Source: Planctomycetaceae bacterium
Lineage (GTDB): Bacteria > Planctomycetota > Planctomycetia > Pirellulales > Thermoguttaceae
DNA: 7,702 bases
NCBI GenBank assembly: GCA_031282385.1
Contig: JAITDV010000222.1
Location: 1 to 7,702 of the forward strand
Reading direction: 5' to 3'
Part shown: positions 1 through 5,938 of the stretch, piece by piece
Numbering within the stretch: position 1 is the first letter of the stretch
How the letters are laid out: each line of letters opens with the position of its first letter
Notes under the pieces: model-generated
Told to the model about the DNA's origin: nothing
Seen by the model: only the letters and a program-made list of their open reading frames with translations
The model's database searches: none
Program-made: the position numbers and the translations under genes

Positions 1-177
1 ACTATTAACTTTACCGACATATCATCCTTAACAAAACAAAAAAATTCAGTAATAATAAATCAACTTGTAAGCACGCGAACCGAAAGCGGCGTTACAAAAA
101 AAATTGACCTGAACCCGCAATCAGGGATCGGAACCGCCGCCAAAAGAAACGTTCCCGTTACTCCAATTATGAAATGA
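1..177 (+). CDS. C-terminal end of an unrecognised protein (partial at window edge)
   Basis: Frame 1 is open from the first base to a TGA at 175-177, giving the last 58 residues of a protein whose start lies outside the window. The peptide is polar and basic, ends in TAAKRNVPVTPIMK, and has no membrane segment or motif I recognise. It is the only candidate + strand gene in the left half, so it converges on umuC. The space between the two stop codons is filled by repeats with hairpins that could end transcription from either side. An open frame of 58 codons in A+T-rich DNA with a balanced amino-acid mix makes a real gene likely but not certain. No function can be assigned. Confidence 0.5.
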   Translation, partial: TINFTDISSLTKQKNSVIINQLVSTRTESGVTKKIDLNPQSGIGTAAKRNVPVTPIMK

Positions 178-183
178 TTAATT

Positions 184-197
184 TTAAACTGTTCACA
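184..197 (+). repeat. Fragment of dispersed repeat (left end only)
   Basis: TTAAACTGTTCACA matches the left terminus of the dispersed repeat family. It lies just before the full copy that begins at 207, giving a short tandem of left ends. It looks like a remnant of an earlier copy or a partial duplication. Confidence 0.5.
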
Positions 198-206
198 AAC
201 TTTTTA

Positions 207-311
207 TTAAACAGTTCACACTTTAAATTTCGTTTACCTTAGCCTGCTTATCCATCAGGAAGCAGGCTTTTACGTCCTTGACGTTACGCAATTTATAGTA
301 CGAGCAGTATA
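207..311 (+). repeat. Dispersed palindromic repeat, full copy 1
   Basis: This is a near-complete copy in left-to-right orientation. It starts TTAAACAGTTCACAC, has a central stem AGCCTGCTT (241-249) with AAGCAGGCT (260-268) followed by TTTT, and ends in TTTATAGTACGAGCAGTATA. The left terminus resembles the reverse complement of the right terminus (family ACTGTTCACACTTTAAAT against ACTGCTCGTACTATAAAT, 14 of 18 identical), so the unit is an imperfect palindrome. The subterminal segments AAATTTCGT and ACGCAATTT can also nearly pair. It lies between the convergent ends of the edge CDS and umuC. Similarity to the copy at 2727 continues about ten bases past the right end. It looks like a MITE or a structured REP-type element. 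Confidence 0.85.
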
Positions 312-339
312 GACCTTTTCCTTAATCTAAAATTCATAA

Positions 340-480
340 TAGACCTTTTCGATAACCTGTAGGAAACCACCCCTGACCCCTCCGAAGGAGGGGCTAGGGG
401 GTCTCGGAGAAGTTAAAGGCGGTTTTTCGTTGTAGGTTTTTTGTTGCGTTGATGTATTTTTAGGTTAGAAAAAAGGTCTA
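340..480. repeat. Possible second MITE-like element with terminal inverted repeats
   Basis: The left end TAGACCTTTTC with a following TAACCT is mirrored at the right end by AGGTTA and GAAAAAAGGTCTA, giving an imperfect inverted repeat of about 20 bases around a 141-base unit. The ends begin and finish with TA, as in elements that target TA. An extra copy of TAGACCTTTTC occurs at 310-320, abutting the right end of the dispersed repeat. No second copy of the whole unit is visible in this window, so the mobile-element reading is inference. Confidence 0.4.
370..400. terminator. Strong GC-rich hairpin between convergent genes, possible terminator
   Basis: CCCCT..CCCCTCC (370-383) pairs with GGAGGGG..AGGGG (387-400). 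This gives a 12-base-pair stem with one G.T and one A-C opposition and a GAA loop, standing out in A+T-rich surroundings. It lies between two convergent genes and could block transcription both ways, but neither strand has a clean T run directly after it. It also sits in the middle of the MITE-like unit at 340-480 and may simply be that element's core. Confidence 0.45.
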
Positions 481-522
481 ATGTACAAAATTTAATCAAT
501 CATAAAAATAAATATTTTCGAT

Positions 523-1803
523 TTATTTTGCTACTGGTAAATCATTGATGTCTGTCGTGTAACATGGCGAAATCATGTTGCGGTGTGCACGCCATGCGGG
601 TTGGTGTATTCCTTCGACACCGAAAAATACAGTACGGCGTCCAAATTTTCGGTTTATTTCGTCAAGTGAATTCATAAGCCTGTTTTCCGTTTCTCTTCGT
701 TCTTGCGAATATGATTCATTTTTATCAAATAAAAATTTTTGAGAATCTGCAAGTTTCATATCAATCAAATTGAGTAATATTACAGTTGCTTTTTTGTATT
801 GCATACGCGGAACAAAAATCCGTTTAAGTCCGTTTCGTACAGCTGCAATAATTTCCATCGTATTTGATGTAGGTTTGACAAACGAAATTGCAATACCGTT
901 TGAATAATAATCTTCTTTATTTTTTTTGAATCTGTTTGTATTTACATGAACATAAACGGCAGACGCAACAGTTCCATCGGCTCTTGCATTCTCCGCCGCA
1001 CGAATAGCAAATGCAACTGTTGCTTCTTCCAACTCATCAAAACGTGAAATAGTTTCGCCAAAAGAACGCGACACTTGAATACTTTTACGCGATTGCGGAA
1101 CGTCAACTTCAAAACAAGTTTCTCCGCAAAGTTCGCGTACAGTTTTTTCTTGTACAATAGAATAATTCTTACGTATCCACATTGGATCAACCAGACTCAA
1201 CTCATACGCTGAACGAAGTCCAAGCCGTCGAAAAGAAACAACCAACCGACGACCAATTCCCCAAACATCACCAATATCGAATTTTTGTAACGCCTTTATT
1301 CGCTCCGCATCGTCCTGCAAACAATAAACCGCCATACCTGCATTTTTCGTAATCTCATTAGCAACTTTTGCCAATGTCTTTGTTGCCGCAATTCCAACAG
1401 AAACAGGAATTCCTGTCCAACGATAAACTGTTGCCGCAATCGAATGACCGAATTCATTCAGATCGTTTATCGCCATACCGGAAAGATCAAGAAACGCTTC
1501 GTCAATAGAATATATCTCAACTACAGGACAAAAATTTTCCAACGTATGCATTACCCGACGGCTTAAATCCGAGTAAAGTGTAAAGTTGGACGAAAATACA
1601 AATAGACGTTTTTGTTGTGCGAGTTGCTTAATCCGAAAGAATGGTTCGCCCATTGCAATTCCGAGTTGTTTTGCTTCTTTTGATCGCGCAACAACAACAC
1701 CGTCATTATTGGAAAGTACCACTACCGGTTTGCCAATTAAATCAGGACGAAATAATCGCTCACACGAAGCAAAAAAACTATTACAATCAACCAATGCAAA
1801 CAT
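523..1803 (-). CDS. umuC: Y-family translesion DNA polymerase, UmuC (Pol V catalytic subunit)
   Basis: The 426-residue product aligns by eye along its full length with E. coli UmuC (422 residues). The N-terminus MFALVDCNSFFASCE carries catalytic Asp6, and YSIDEAF holds Asp101 and Glu102. VWGIGRR marks the helix-hairpin-helix of the thumb. The little-finger domain follows, then QKFLF at 355-359, which fits a beta-clamp binding pentapeptide. The last residues, SPCYTTDINDLPVAK, match the UmuC-specific C-terminus, separating it from DinB. In known systems UmuC with UmuD' copies past DNA lesions during the SOS response. No umuD is adjacent and I recognise no LexA box. The ATG at 1803 matches the family start, but no Shine-Dalgarno is visible, only a run of A. 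The end of a dispersed repeat lies 17 bases upstream of the start. Confidence 0.95.
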   Translation of the reverse strand: MFALVDCNSFFASCERLFRPDLIGKPVVVLSNNDGVVVARSKEAKQLGIAMGEPFFRIKQLAQQKRLFVFSSNFTLYSDLSRRVMHTLENFCPVVEIYSIDEAFLDLSGMAINDLNEFGHSIAATVYRWTGIPVSVGIAATKTLAKVANEITKNAGMAVYCLQDDAERIKALQKFDIGDVWGIGRRLVVSFRRLGLRSAYELSLVDPMWIRKNYSIVQEKTVRELCGETCFEVDVPQSRKSIQVSRSFGETISRFDELEEATVAFAIRAAENARADGTVASAVYVHVNTNRFKKNKEDYYSNGIAISFVKPTSNTMEIIAAVRNGLKRIFVPRMQYKKATVILLNLIDMKLADSQKFLFDKNESYSQERRETENRLMNSLDEINRKFGRRTVFFGVEGIHQPAWRAHRNMISPCYTTDINDLPVAK

Positions 1804-1820
1804 GTCATTACTTTTTTTTT

Positions 1821-1923
1821 GAACTGTTCATACTATAAATGCATGACTCAGGAACGTAAAAGCCTACTTTCCTATATAGGTAAGCAGGCGGCGGTAAATG
1901 AAAATCAAGTGCGAACAGTTTAA
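1821..1923 (-). repeat. Dispersed palindromic repeat, full copy 2 (upstream of umuC)
   Basis: This is the same family in reverse orientation. On the minus strand it reads TTAAACTGTTCGCAC, then a central stem (GCCTGCTT at 1889-1882 with AAGTAGGC, keeping a G.U pair), then CTTTTACG, and ends TTTATAGTATGAACAGTTC. The loop contains the perfect palindrome CCTATATAGG (1871-1880). It fills the gap between the nuclease stop codon and the umuC start, in the direction of transcription. The stem with T run could end the nuclease transcript and TATAGT could serve umuC; both are inferences. Confidence 0.85.
1833..1838 (-). promoter_or_regulatory. Possible -10 box for umuC carried by the repeat
   Basis: On the minus strand the repeat end gives TATAGT, one mismatch from TATAAT, about 30 bases before the umuC ATG. 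No good -35 box at 17 bases is evident, so this rests on the -10 motif and its position alone. The same hexamer is conserved in the other complete copies. Confidence 0.25.
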
Positions 1924-1979
1924 TAAACATACGACTGAATAGATACATTTTTTTCTTTTACGTTTTTGTAAAAGTGCTA

Positions 1980-2609
1980 TTACAATCCCATGCTCCAGAT
2001 ATTTTTTCTTGCGTTTTTTGCGTTGATTTCGGCATTTTTAAATCGTTCTTTTGCGGTATTTGAGAAGTTGTATTGTAGTCTTGCTCTCGCCAATCCTTCG
2101 TAGATCAGAGCTTCGTTTAACCAAATTTCACCTCTTGGAGTTTTGACGTAAATCATAGCTAGGTTTCGTCCGTATTTATCGATTCTATCACCGTCGAATG
2201 TTATTCGTACTTGATTTCCATTTGCTGCAATTATTCTTTTTGTGAAGTTCATTGCCTTATCGGCGTAGGGTTCGGTGGGTTTGTTTTGTTTTGCGGTTTC
2301 GGGCGTGTTTGCGCCGATGAAACGGATACGATATTTTTGTCCAGTGTTGTCAATTATGTCTATCGTATCTCCATCAACAATATGTGAAACATGCCAGATT
2401 CCTTCACGCAACTTGCTTTGTTGTTGCGACCTATATGGCGAAGTACGCGAATTTGCATCGTTATTGTCAAAAAAAATATAACCAACAACTGCCGCAATAA
2501 CAATAATTAAAGAAAGCAACGCTTTTTGACTTTGATTGAGTTTTAGTAATCGGCTAAGATTGTTTACGATTGTTCGGTTTCTATAGTTATTTGAACGTGA
2601 TCGTCTCAT
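1980..2609 (-). CDS. Membrane-anchored staphylococcal-nuclease-like protein (SNase/TNase domain)
   Basis: The start is placed at the ATG at 2609 because AGGAGA lies seven bases upstream; an in-frame extension to 2687 lacks such a site. The product has 209 residues. The Arg/Asn-rich N-terminus is followed by one hydrophobic helix (about 30-47) and no clear cleavage site, which predicts an N-in anchor with the catalytic domain outside the membrane. Residues about 70-207 form an SNase (OB-fold) domain. HIVDGDTID supplies Asp79 and Asp81, RFIGANTPET supplies Arg96 and Glu104, and DKYGRNLA supplies Arg148. These match the calcium ligands and catalytic residues of staphylococcal nuclease, except that its Asp40 ligand is Asn101 here. 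The family cleaves DNA or RNA phosphodiester bonds, often for nucleotide scavenging. Natural substrate and partners are unknown. Confidence 0.88.
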   Translation of the reverse strand: MRRSRSNNYRNRTIVNNLSRLLKLNQSQKALLSLIIVIAAVVGYIFFDNNDANSRTSPYRSQQQSKLREGIWHVSHIVDGDTIDIIDNTGQKYRIRFIGANTPETAKQNKPTEPYADKAMNFTKRIIAANGNQVRITFDGDRIDKYGRNLAMIYVKTPRGEIWLNEALIYEGLARARLQYNFSNTAKERFKNAEINAKNARKNIWSMGL

Positions 2610-2614
2610 AAATT

Positions 2615-2622
2615 TTTCTCCT
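2615..2622 (-). promoter_or_regulatory. Ribosome binding site that fixes the nuclease start
   Basis: Minus-strand AGGAGA followed by seven bases and ATG favours the 209-residue form over the longer frame beginning at 2687. It is one of only two clear Shine-Dalgarno sequences before genes in this window. Confidence 0.7.
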
Positions 2623-2726
2623 AATTTCAAACTATTATTATTTGAGCTTTGGGCAACGGTATAATACAAAATCCGCGTAAATAACACAAGATCAAAACCG
2701 CAACAAGAACTTCCGCCCTATGTATT

Positions 2727-2830
2727 TTAAACTTTTCACACTTTAAATTTCATTTGCCTTCGCCTGCTTACTTATTGGAAAGCAGGTTTTTACGCTTTCG
2801 AGTCCCGCAATTTATAGTACGAACAGTATA
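2727..2830 (+). repeat. Dispersed palindromic repeat, full copy 3
   Basis: This full copy runs left to right: TTAAACTTTTCACACTTTAA at the start, stem GCCTGCTT (2762-2769) with AAGCAGGT (2780-2787), TTTTTACG, then TTTATAGTACGAACAGTATA at the end. The last stem pair is a G.T wobble, so folding is kept despite the change. It lies between the nuclease start and the recJ stop, antisense to both genes. Similarity to copy 1 continues past the right end (TATAGA.CTT.TCC). Confidence 0.85.
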
Positions 2831-2960
2831 GAACTTGTCCACAAAAGCAGATTTGATTATGTGTTCATGTTTGTCATGTTCTCAAAGTTGTTTTTACCTC
2901 CATGTTCTTTACATTTTTGACAAAAACAAAAAAAAACTAAGATTCAACTAATATATTACG
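2831..2960. other. Intergenic stretch downstream of recJ
   Basis: A+T-rich sequence between the repeat and the recJ stop codon, with A and T runs (for example a run of nine A) but no clear hairpin terminator or open frame. I see nothing else here. Confidence 0.5.
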
Positions 2961-4901
2961 TTATCTTTTCCAGTCTATTATTTCGAGTTCAACATTATTA
3001 TTGAAGCTGCTGATGTGTACTTTGAAGGCGACGTCCAAAGGGCGATCATACGGTTTCATTTCTTCAAGCCATTCACTTCTTGAAAACGCAACTCCGCGTA
3101 ATTGGACGCCGTTTTGTGAAAAAACTGCAGAGAAATGTTTTCTATTTTCATCTTTGCCCATTAATTTAGGATTATTAACGTAAACTTTTTTTGCCATGAA
3201 AATGGGTTGTGTGTTGCCATTGCCGAATGGTGCGAGTTGTGTTATTTGTTCAACAGTTCTTTTCGTAAACGCGCCCAAAGGAAATTCACCATCAATAAAA
3301 ATTTCCGCGATACGGTCTTCTCTGTCAATATTCATGTCGGCGTAATCGCAAAACATTGCTCTAAATCCGTCAAGTTTTTTCTTCTCCAACGTTACGCCGG
3401 CTGCACTTGCGTGTCCGCCAAAACGCAATAGAAATTCATCGCACGCTTTCATTGCCGCACACAAATCAAATCCAACAACACTGCGTGCCGACCCAACTGT
3501 TTCTACCGAACTTGTTCCCATTTTTGCGGAACTGAAAATCACCGCCGGACGATGATACTTGTCAACTAAACGCGACGCAACTATACCAAGAACTCCCTTA
3601 TGCCAATCCTCACCTTCCAAAACAAACGCTGCGTCCGATTCGTAACATTTGTCAATTATTTGTTGTTCTGCCGATTTAAATATTTCACGTTCTAATTTTT
3701 TGCGCGATTCATTCAGTCCGTCAATATATTTAACAAGCTCCGCTGCCCGCAACTCATCCTCCGTCATCAATAATTCTACCGCCAACATCGCTTGCCCCAA
3801 TCTGCCTGCCGCATTTAATCGCGGCACAACTTGAAACGCAACAAACTCCGAATTCAACTCCGACTTGCCCTTTTGAAAATTTGAAACCGCAAGCAATTTA
3901 CGCAAACCAACCGACGTCGTCGGTAACGTAAGATATTGCAAACCCGAACGTACTATCGCGCGATTCTCATCAATCAAACGAACATAATCCGCAACTGTTC
4001 CCAACGCCGCAAGTCCAACCATTTCGATCAACTTATTGCGAAATTTATCAGAAACTTTACTGCCAGGTCCGTCCGCCGCAAGTTGGCAAACTCCCCACGC
4101 AACCTTCAACGCTACCGCCGCTCCGCAAAGTTCCGTAAATGGATAAGTACAGGATAATTGATCTCTAGTTAGATTTTTCGTTACAGAAATTGGAGAGTCA
4201 AAATCATCTGACACAGAATTGTTTGAAGCAGAATTATTGGACAAAGAAGTTGCAGATGTATCGTGTGATAAATTGCCCGGCAATTTGTCAAAAAAATTAT
4301 CGGACAAATTTTCCCGCAAAAATGCTGCTTGTTGGTAAGTTAATTGAGGATGAGCAATTGCGACCGCCGCCGGCAGCTTCAATCCCGGCGAATGATGATC
4401 CGTAATCAACAATTCCACACCAAGCGCCGCCGCCGTTTCGGCTTCACGAATACTTGCAATCCCACAATCAACCGTAACAATAACTCGCACCCCATCATCA
4501 AGCACAAGACGCCTAATCGCATCGTCGTGAAGTCCATAACCTTCGTCAAGACGGCTTGGAATGTAATACATCACGTCGCCGCCCAACTCCTTCAGTATCC
4601 GGTACAAAATCACAACCCCAGTAATGCCGTCAACATCGTAATCACCATAAACCGCAATTTTTCTGCCTTGCAAAATCGCATCGAAAAGACGTTCCGACAC
4701 TTTACGGCATCCGGGCAATAAAAACGGATCACGCAATGTTTCTTTCAAACTTGGGTTAAGAAATCTTTTCGCAGCCGCTTCATCTGTAATACCCCGCGCA
4801 ACCAAAAGAACCGCCAACAGATCAGGCACATGTGCCGACACCGCCAACGATCTAGCTAAATCCGCATCAACTCGCTTGACTTTCCAACACTTCACGCTCA
4901 A
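2961..4901 (-). CDS. recJ: Single-stranded-DNA-specific 5'-3' exonuclease RecJ
   Basis: RecJ degrades single-stranded DNA from the 5' end in RecF-pathway recombination, mismatch repair and processing of stalled forks. The 646 residues show the DHH phosphoesterase order: GDYDVDG (Asp87, Asp89, Asp91), VTVDCG (Asp145), DHH at 168-170, and LGTVADYV (Asp305). RLNAAGRLG at 361-369 follows. The DHHA1 half has GVLGIVASRL, GSARSVVGFDL and GGHASAAG (495-502; the family usually has GGHAMAAG). The C-terminal part, from about 530, fits the OB domain. Residues about 192-250 are a Ser/Asn/Asp-rich insertion not expected in RecJ. The frame starts with TTG at 4901; an in-frame GTG two codons later is an alternative. 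Neither has a visible Shine-Dalgarno. Only nine bases separate it from the rpmG stop, so translational coupling is likely. Confidence 0.95.
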   Translation of the reverse strand: MSVKCWKVKRVDADLARSLAVSAHVPDLLAVLLVARGITDEAAAKRFLNPSLKETLRDPFLLPGCRKVSERLFDAILQGRKIAVYGDYDVDGITGVVILYRILKELGGDVMYYIPSRLDEGYGLHDDAIRRLVLDDGVRVIVTVDCGIASIREAETAAALGVELLITDHHSPGLKLPAAVAIAHPQLTYQQAAFLRENLSDNFFDKLPGNLSHDTSATSLSNNSASNNSVSDDFDSPISVTKNLTRDQLSCTYPFTELCGAAVALKVAWGVCQLAADGPGSKVSDKFRNKLIEMVGLAALGTVADYVRLIDENRAIVRSGLQYLTLPTTSVGLRKLLAVSNFQKGKSELNSEFVAFQVVPRLNAAGRLGQAMLAVELLMTEDELRAAELVKYIDGLNESRKKLEREIFKSAEQQIIDKCYESDAAFVLEGEDWHKGVLGIVASRLVDKYHRPAVIFSSAKMGTSSVETVGSARSVVGFDLCAAMKACDEFLLRFGGHASAAGVTLEKKKLDGFRAMFCDYADMNIDREDRIAEIFIDGEFPLGAFTKRTVEQITQLAPFGNGNTQPIFMAKKVYVNNPKLMGKDENRKHFSAVFSQNGVQLRGVAFSRSEWLEEMKPYDRPLDVAFKVHISSFNNNVELEIIDWKR

Positions 4902-4910
4902 GACTATATA

Positions 4911-5081
4911 TTACTTTTTCTTTTCGTTGTGAATTGTGTGTTTACGAAGTCTGGGGCAATATTTACTCAATTTGAGTTTTTCACCGCCAGGTTTTTTTCG
5001 TATTGCGTAATTGTAATCGCCGGTTTCTTCACATACTAGAAAAACCGTTTCTGCTTTCTTTTTACCTTTTTTTCCTGCCAT
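4911..5081 (-). CDS. rpmG: 50S ribosomal protein L33 (bL33)
   Basis: This 56-residue protein starts MAGKKGKKKAETVFLVCEET and ends KHTIHNEKKK. The pattern of a hydrophobic strand, GDYNY, a Lys-rich middle (GGEKLKLSKYCP) and an RKHTIH tail is that of bL33, a small 50S subunit protein near the E site. Length is typical of the family. The start is supported by GGGAGAG seven bases before the ATG. Zinc-binding bL33 has two CxxC pairs; here each pair keeps only its first Cys (Cys17 and Cys42), so zinc binding in the usual way is unlikely. It is the first gene of a unit with recJ, which may place the exonuclease under ribosomal-protein-type expression. The 138 bases upstream presumably hold its promoter, but I see no convincing one. 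Confidence 0.9.
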   Translation of the reverse strand: MAGKKGKKKAETVFLVCEETGDYNYAIRKKPGGEKLKLSKYCPRLRKHTIHNEKKK

Positions 5082-5087
5082 TTGATT

Positions 5088-5096
5088 TCTCTCCCT
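5088..5096 (-). promoter_or_regulatory. Ribosome binding site of rpmG
   Basis: The minus strand reads AAGGGAGAG, then AAATCAA, then ATG, a strong and well-spaced Shine-Dalgarno that supports the 56-residue reading of this short gene. Confidence 0.7.
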
Positions 5097-5219
5097 TAGT
5101 TTTGGTTCAATATTCTTTTCTATTTAAGTTATTGCGACAACAAATCGCTAATTGTGATTACACGAAAATCCGTATTTCGGACAAAATATGTAAGTTTGGA
5201 TTGCAACAAGAAAACACAA

Positions 5220-5319
5220 TATACTGCTCGTACTATAAATTACGTGACTCAAAAGCGTTAAAGCTTACTTTTCGACAGGTAAGCAGGCAGTAAACAAAAT
5301 TCAAGTGTGAACAGTTTAA
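5220..5319 (-). repeat. Dispersed palindromic repeat, full copy 4 (upstream of rpmG)
   Basis: This full copy is in reverse orientation. On the minus strand it starts TTAAACTGTTCACACTTGAA, has the central segment GCCTGCTT...AAGTAAGC (stem partly degraded), then GAGTCACGTAATTTATAGT, and ends ACGAGCAGTATA. It lies 138 bases upstream of the rpmG start and points towards the gene, as copy 2 does towards umuC. Confidence 0.85.
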
Positions 5320-5484
5320 TAATCACCGATTCTTAAAATCGTAAATCGGTCAAGCAAGCAATTCAACGCAATTCATAGTCTAATTGCAATTCCATATCAC
5401 AAAAAAGCCCTGTAATTTTACCTCAATTTAATCCATCTGGAAGGCGGGGGATTAAAAAAAGCAAACACAATAACGCAAACTATA
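5320..5484. other. Gene-free stretch with small inverted repeats
   Basis: I see no open frame with coding character. ACCGATT (5325-5331) and AATCGGT (5344-5350) form a 7-base-pair stem with a 12-base loop directly beside the left end of repeat copy 4. GCAATTC occurs twice nearby and is followed by AATTGC, which can make another short stem. The function of these is unknown. Confidence 0.4.
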
Positions 5485-5537
5485 TCAAACCGTTCACTCT
5501 TTAATTTCGTTTACATTAGCCTGCTTACCTATCGGGC
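5485..5537 (+). repeat. Dispersed repeat, left half only
   Basis: The segment TCAAACCGTTCACTCTTTAA, then TTTCGTTTACATTAGCCTGC and TTACCTATCGGG, matches the left half of the repeat up to the loop of the central hairpin and then stops. The next bases, CAACTGTTCAG, again resemble a left terminus. The copy therefore looks broken at the hairpin, perhaps by recombination between two copies. Confidence 0.7.
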
Positions 5538-5731
5538 AACTGTTCAGTCGCGAAATTCAATTGTTTAGGAAAAAGAGGTTAGGGAATAGAAACAAAGCAG
5601 ACAAAAACGCAACACTCCAAAGTAAACAACCCCTATTTATCAAAATTCCATTAGTAGCAGACAACGCCGAAAAAATGTGACCTTACTCTTATTCTTATTC
5701 TTTCGATGGTGAATTTAAGACAAAAAAATAC
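5538..5731. other. Gene-free stretch
   Basis: After the truncated repeat the sequence is A+T-rich and no believable gene is visible on either strand. TTATTC-type short tandem units (TTACTCTTATTCTTATTC near 5683-5700) are the only pattern seen. Confidence 0.4.
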
Positions 5732-5808
5732 TAGGAACACAGACGTCTCGCCTGCCTTAATAAAATAATTTTCCGTAGTTTTATGTAGGCGGGACGCCTG
5801 CGTTCCTA
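5732..5808. repeat. Inverted repeat pair with GGCGTCCCGCC-type core
   Basis: The left arm (5732-5757) starts TAGGAAC and contains CAGACGTCTCGCCT; the right arm (5783-5808) contains AGGCGGGACGCCTGCG and ends GTTCCTA. The arms match at 21 of 26 positions as inverted repeats around a 25-base A+T-rich spacer. The GC-rich arms contrast with the surroundings. Similar GTCCCGCC palindromes are common as dispersed elements in bacterial genomes, so a small REP/MITE-like element is likely. An open frame crossing it on the minus strand is a by-product of the repeat. Confidence 0.65.
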
Positions 5809-5938
5809 AAACTTTCAGACAATATAAAAACAAAACATAAGGGCGCGTTGGGGAGAACTTTGGGCTACTGAGGGTAATTCGACAAATAAGGGTTGGAATA
5901 TTAAAGCCGTTAGGAAAATTATCTTGTTCCATGCGGTT
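5809..5938. other. Gene-free stretch with no recognised feature
   Basis: The sequence between the inverted repeat pair and the next repeat fragment has more G-rich segments (GGGCGCGTTGGGGAG) than its neighbours, but no gene I can support. The minus-strand frames here lack a start context and run through repeat sequence. It could be part of another dispersed element. Confidence 0.35.

Noticed and set aside
1821..1923. LexA (SOS) box in the repeat before umuC because of GAAC and GTTC motifs
   Set aside because: The half-sites are too close (GAACTGTTC) for either the E. coli or Bacillus type of box, and the same motif occurs in copies not linked to SOS genes.
2610..2687. 26-residue N-terminal extension of the nuclease
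   Set aside because: No ribosome site before the upstream start, whereas AGGAGA precedes the ATG at 2609 at ideal distance.
4344..4721. Plus-strand open frame of 125 codons inside recJ
   Set aside because: It is antisense to conserved RecJ motifs (DHH and motif II) and encodes an Arg/Asn-rich peptide with no family features.
1980..5081. A single DNA-repair operon from recJ through umuC
   Set aside because: The genes face the same way, but gaps of about 180-350 bases filled by repeats separate the units; only rpmG and recJ are close enough to support co-transcription.
5003..5293. Plus-strand open frame of 96 codons
   Set aside because: It is antisense to the start of rpmG and runs into dispersed repeat copy 4; no ribosome site.
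207..5319. CRISPR array reading of the repeated units
   Set aside because: Copies are about 100 bases, imperfect, in both orientations and hundreds to thousands of bases apart, with genes between them; there are no regular spacers and no cas genes.
5651..5932. Minus-strand open frame of 93 codons
   Set aside because: It runs through both arms of the inverted repeat pair at 5732-5808, has no ribosome site and no recognisable domain; best seen as a by-product of repeat sequence.
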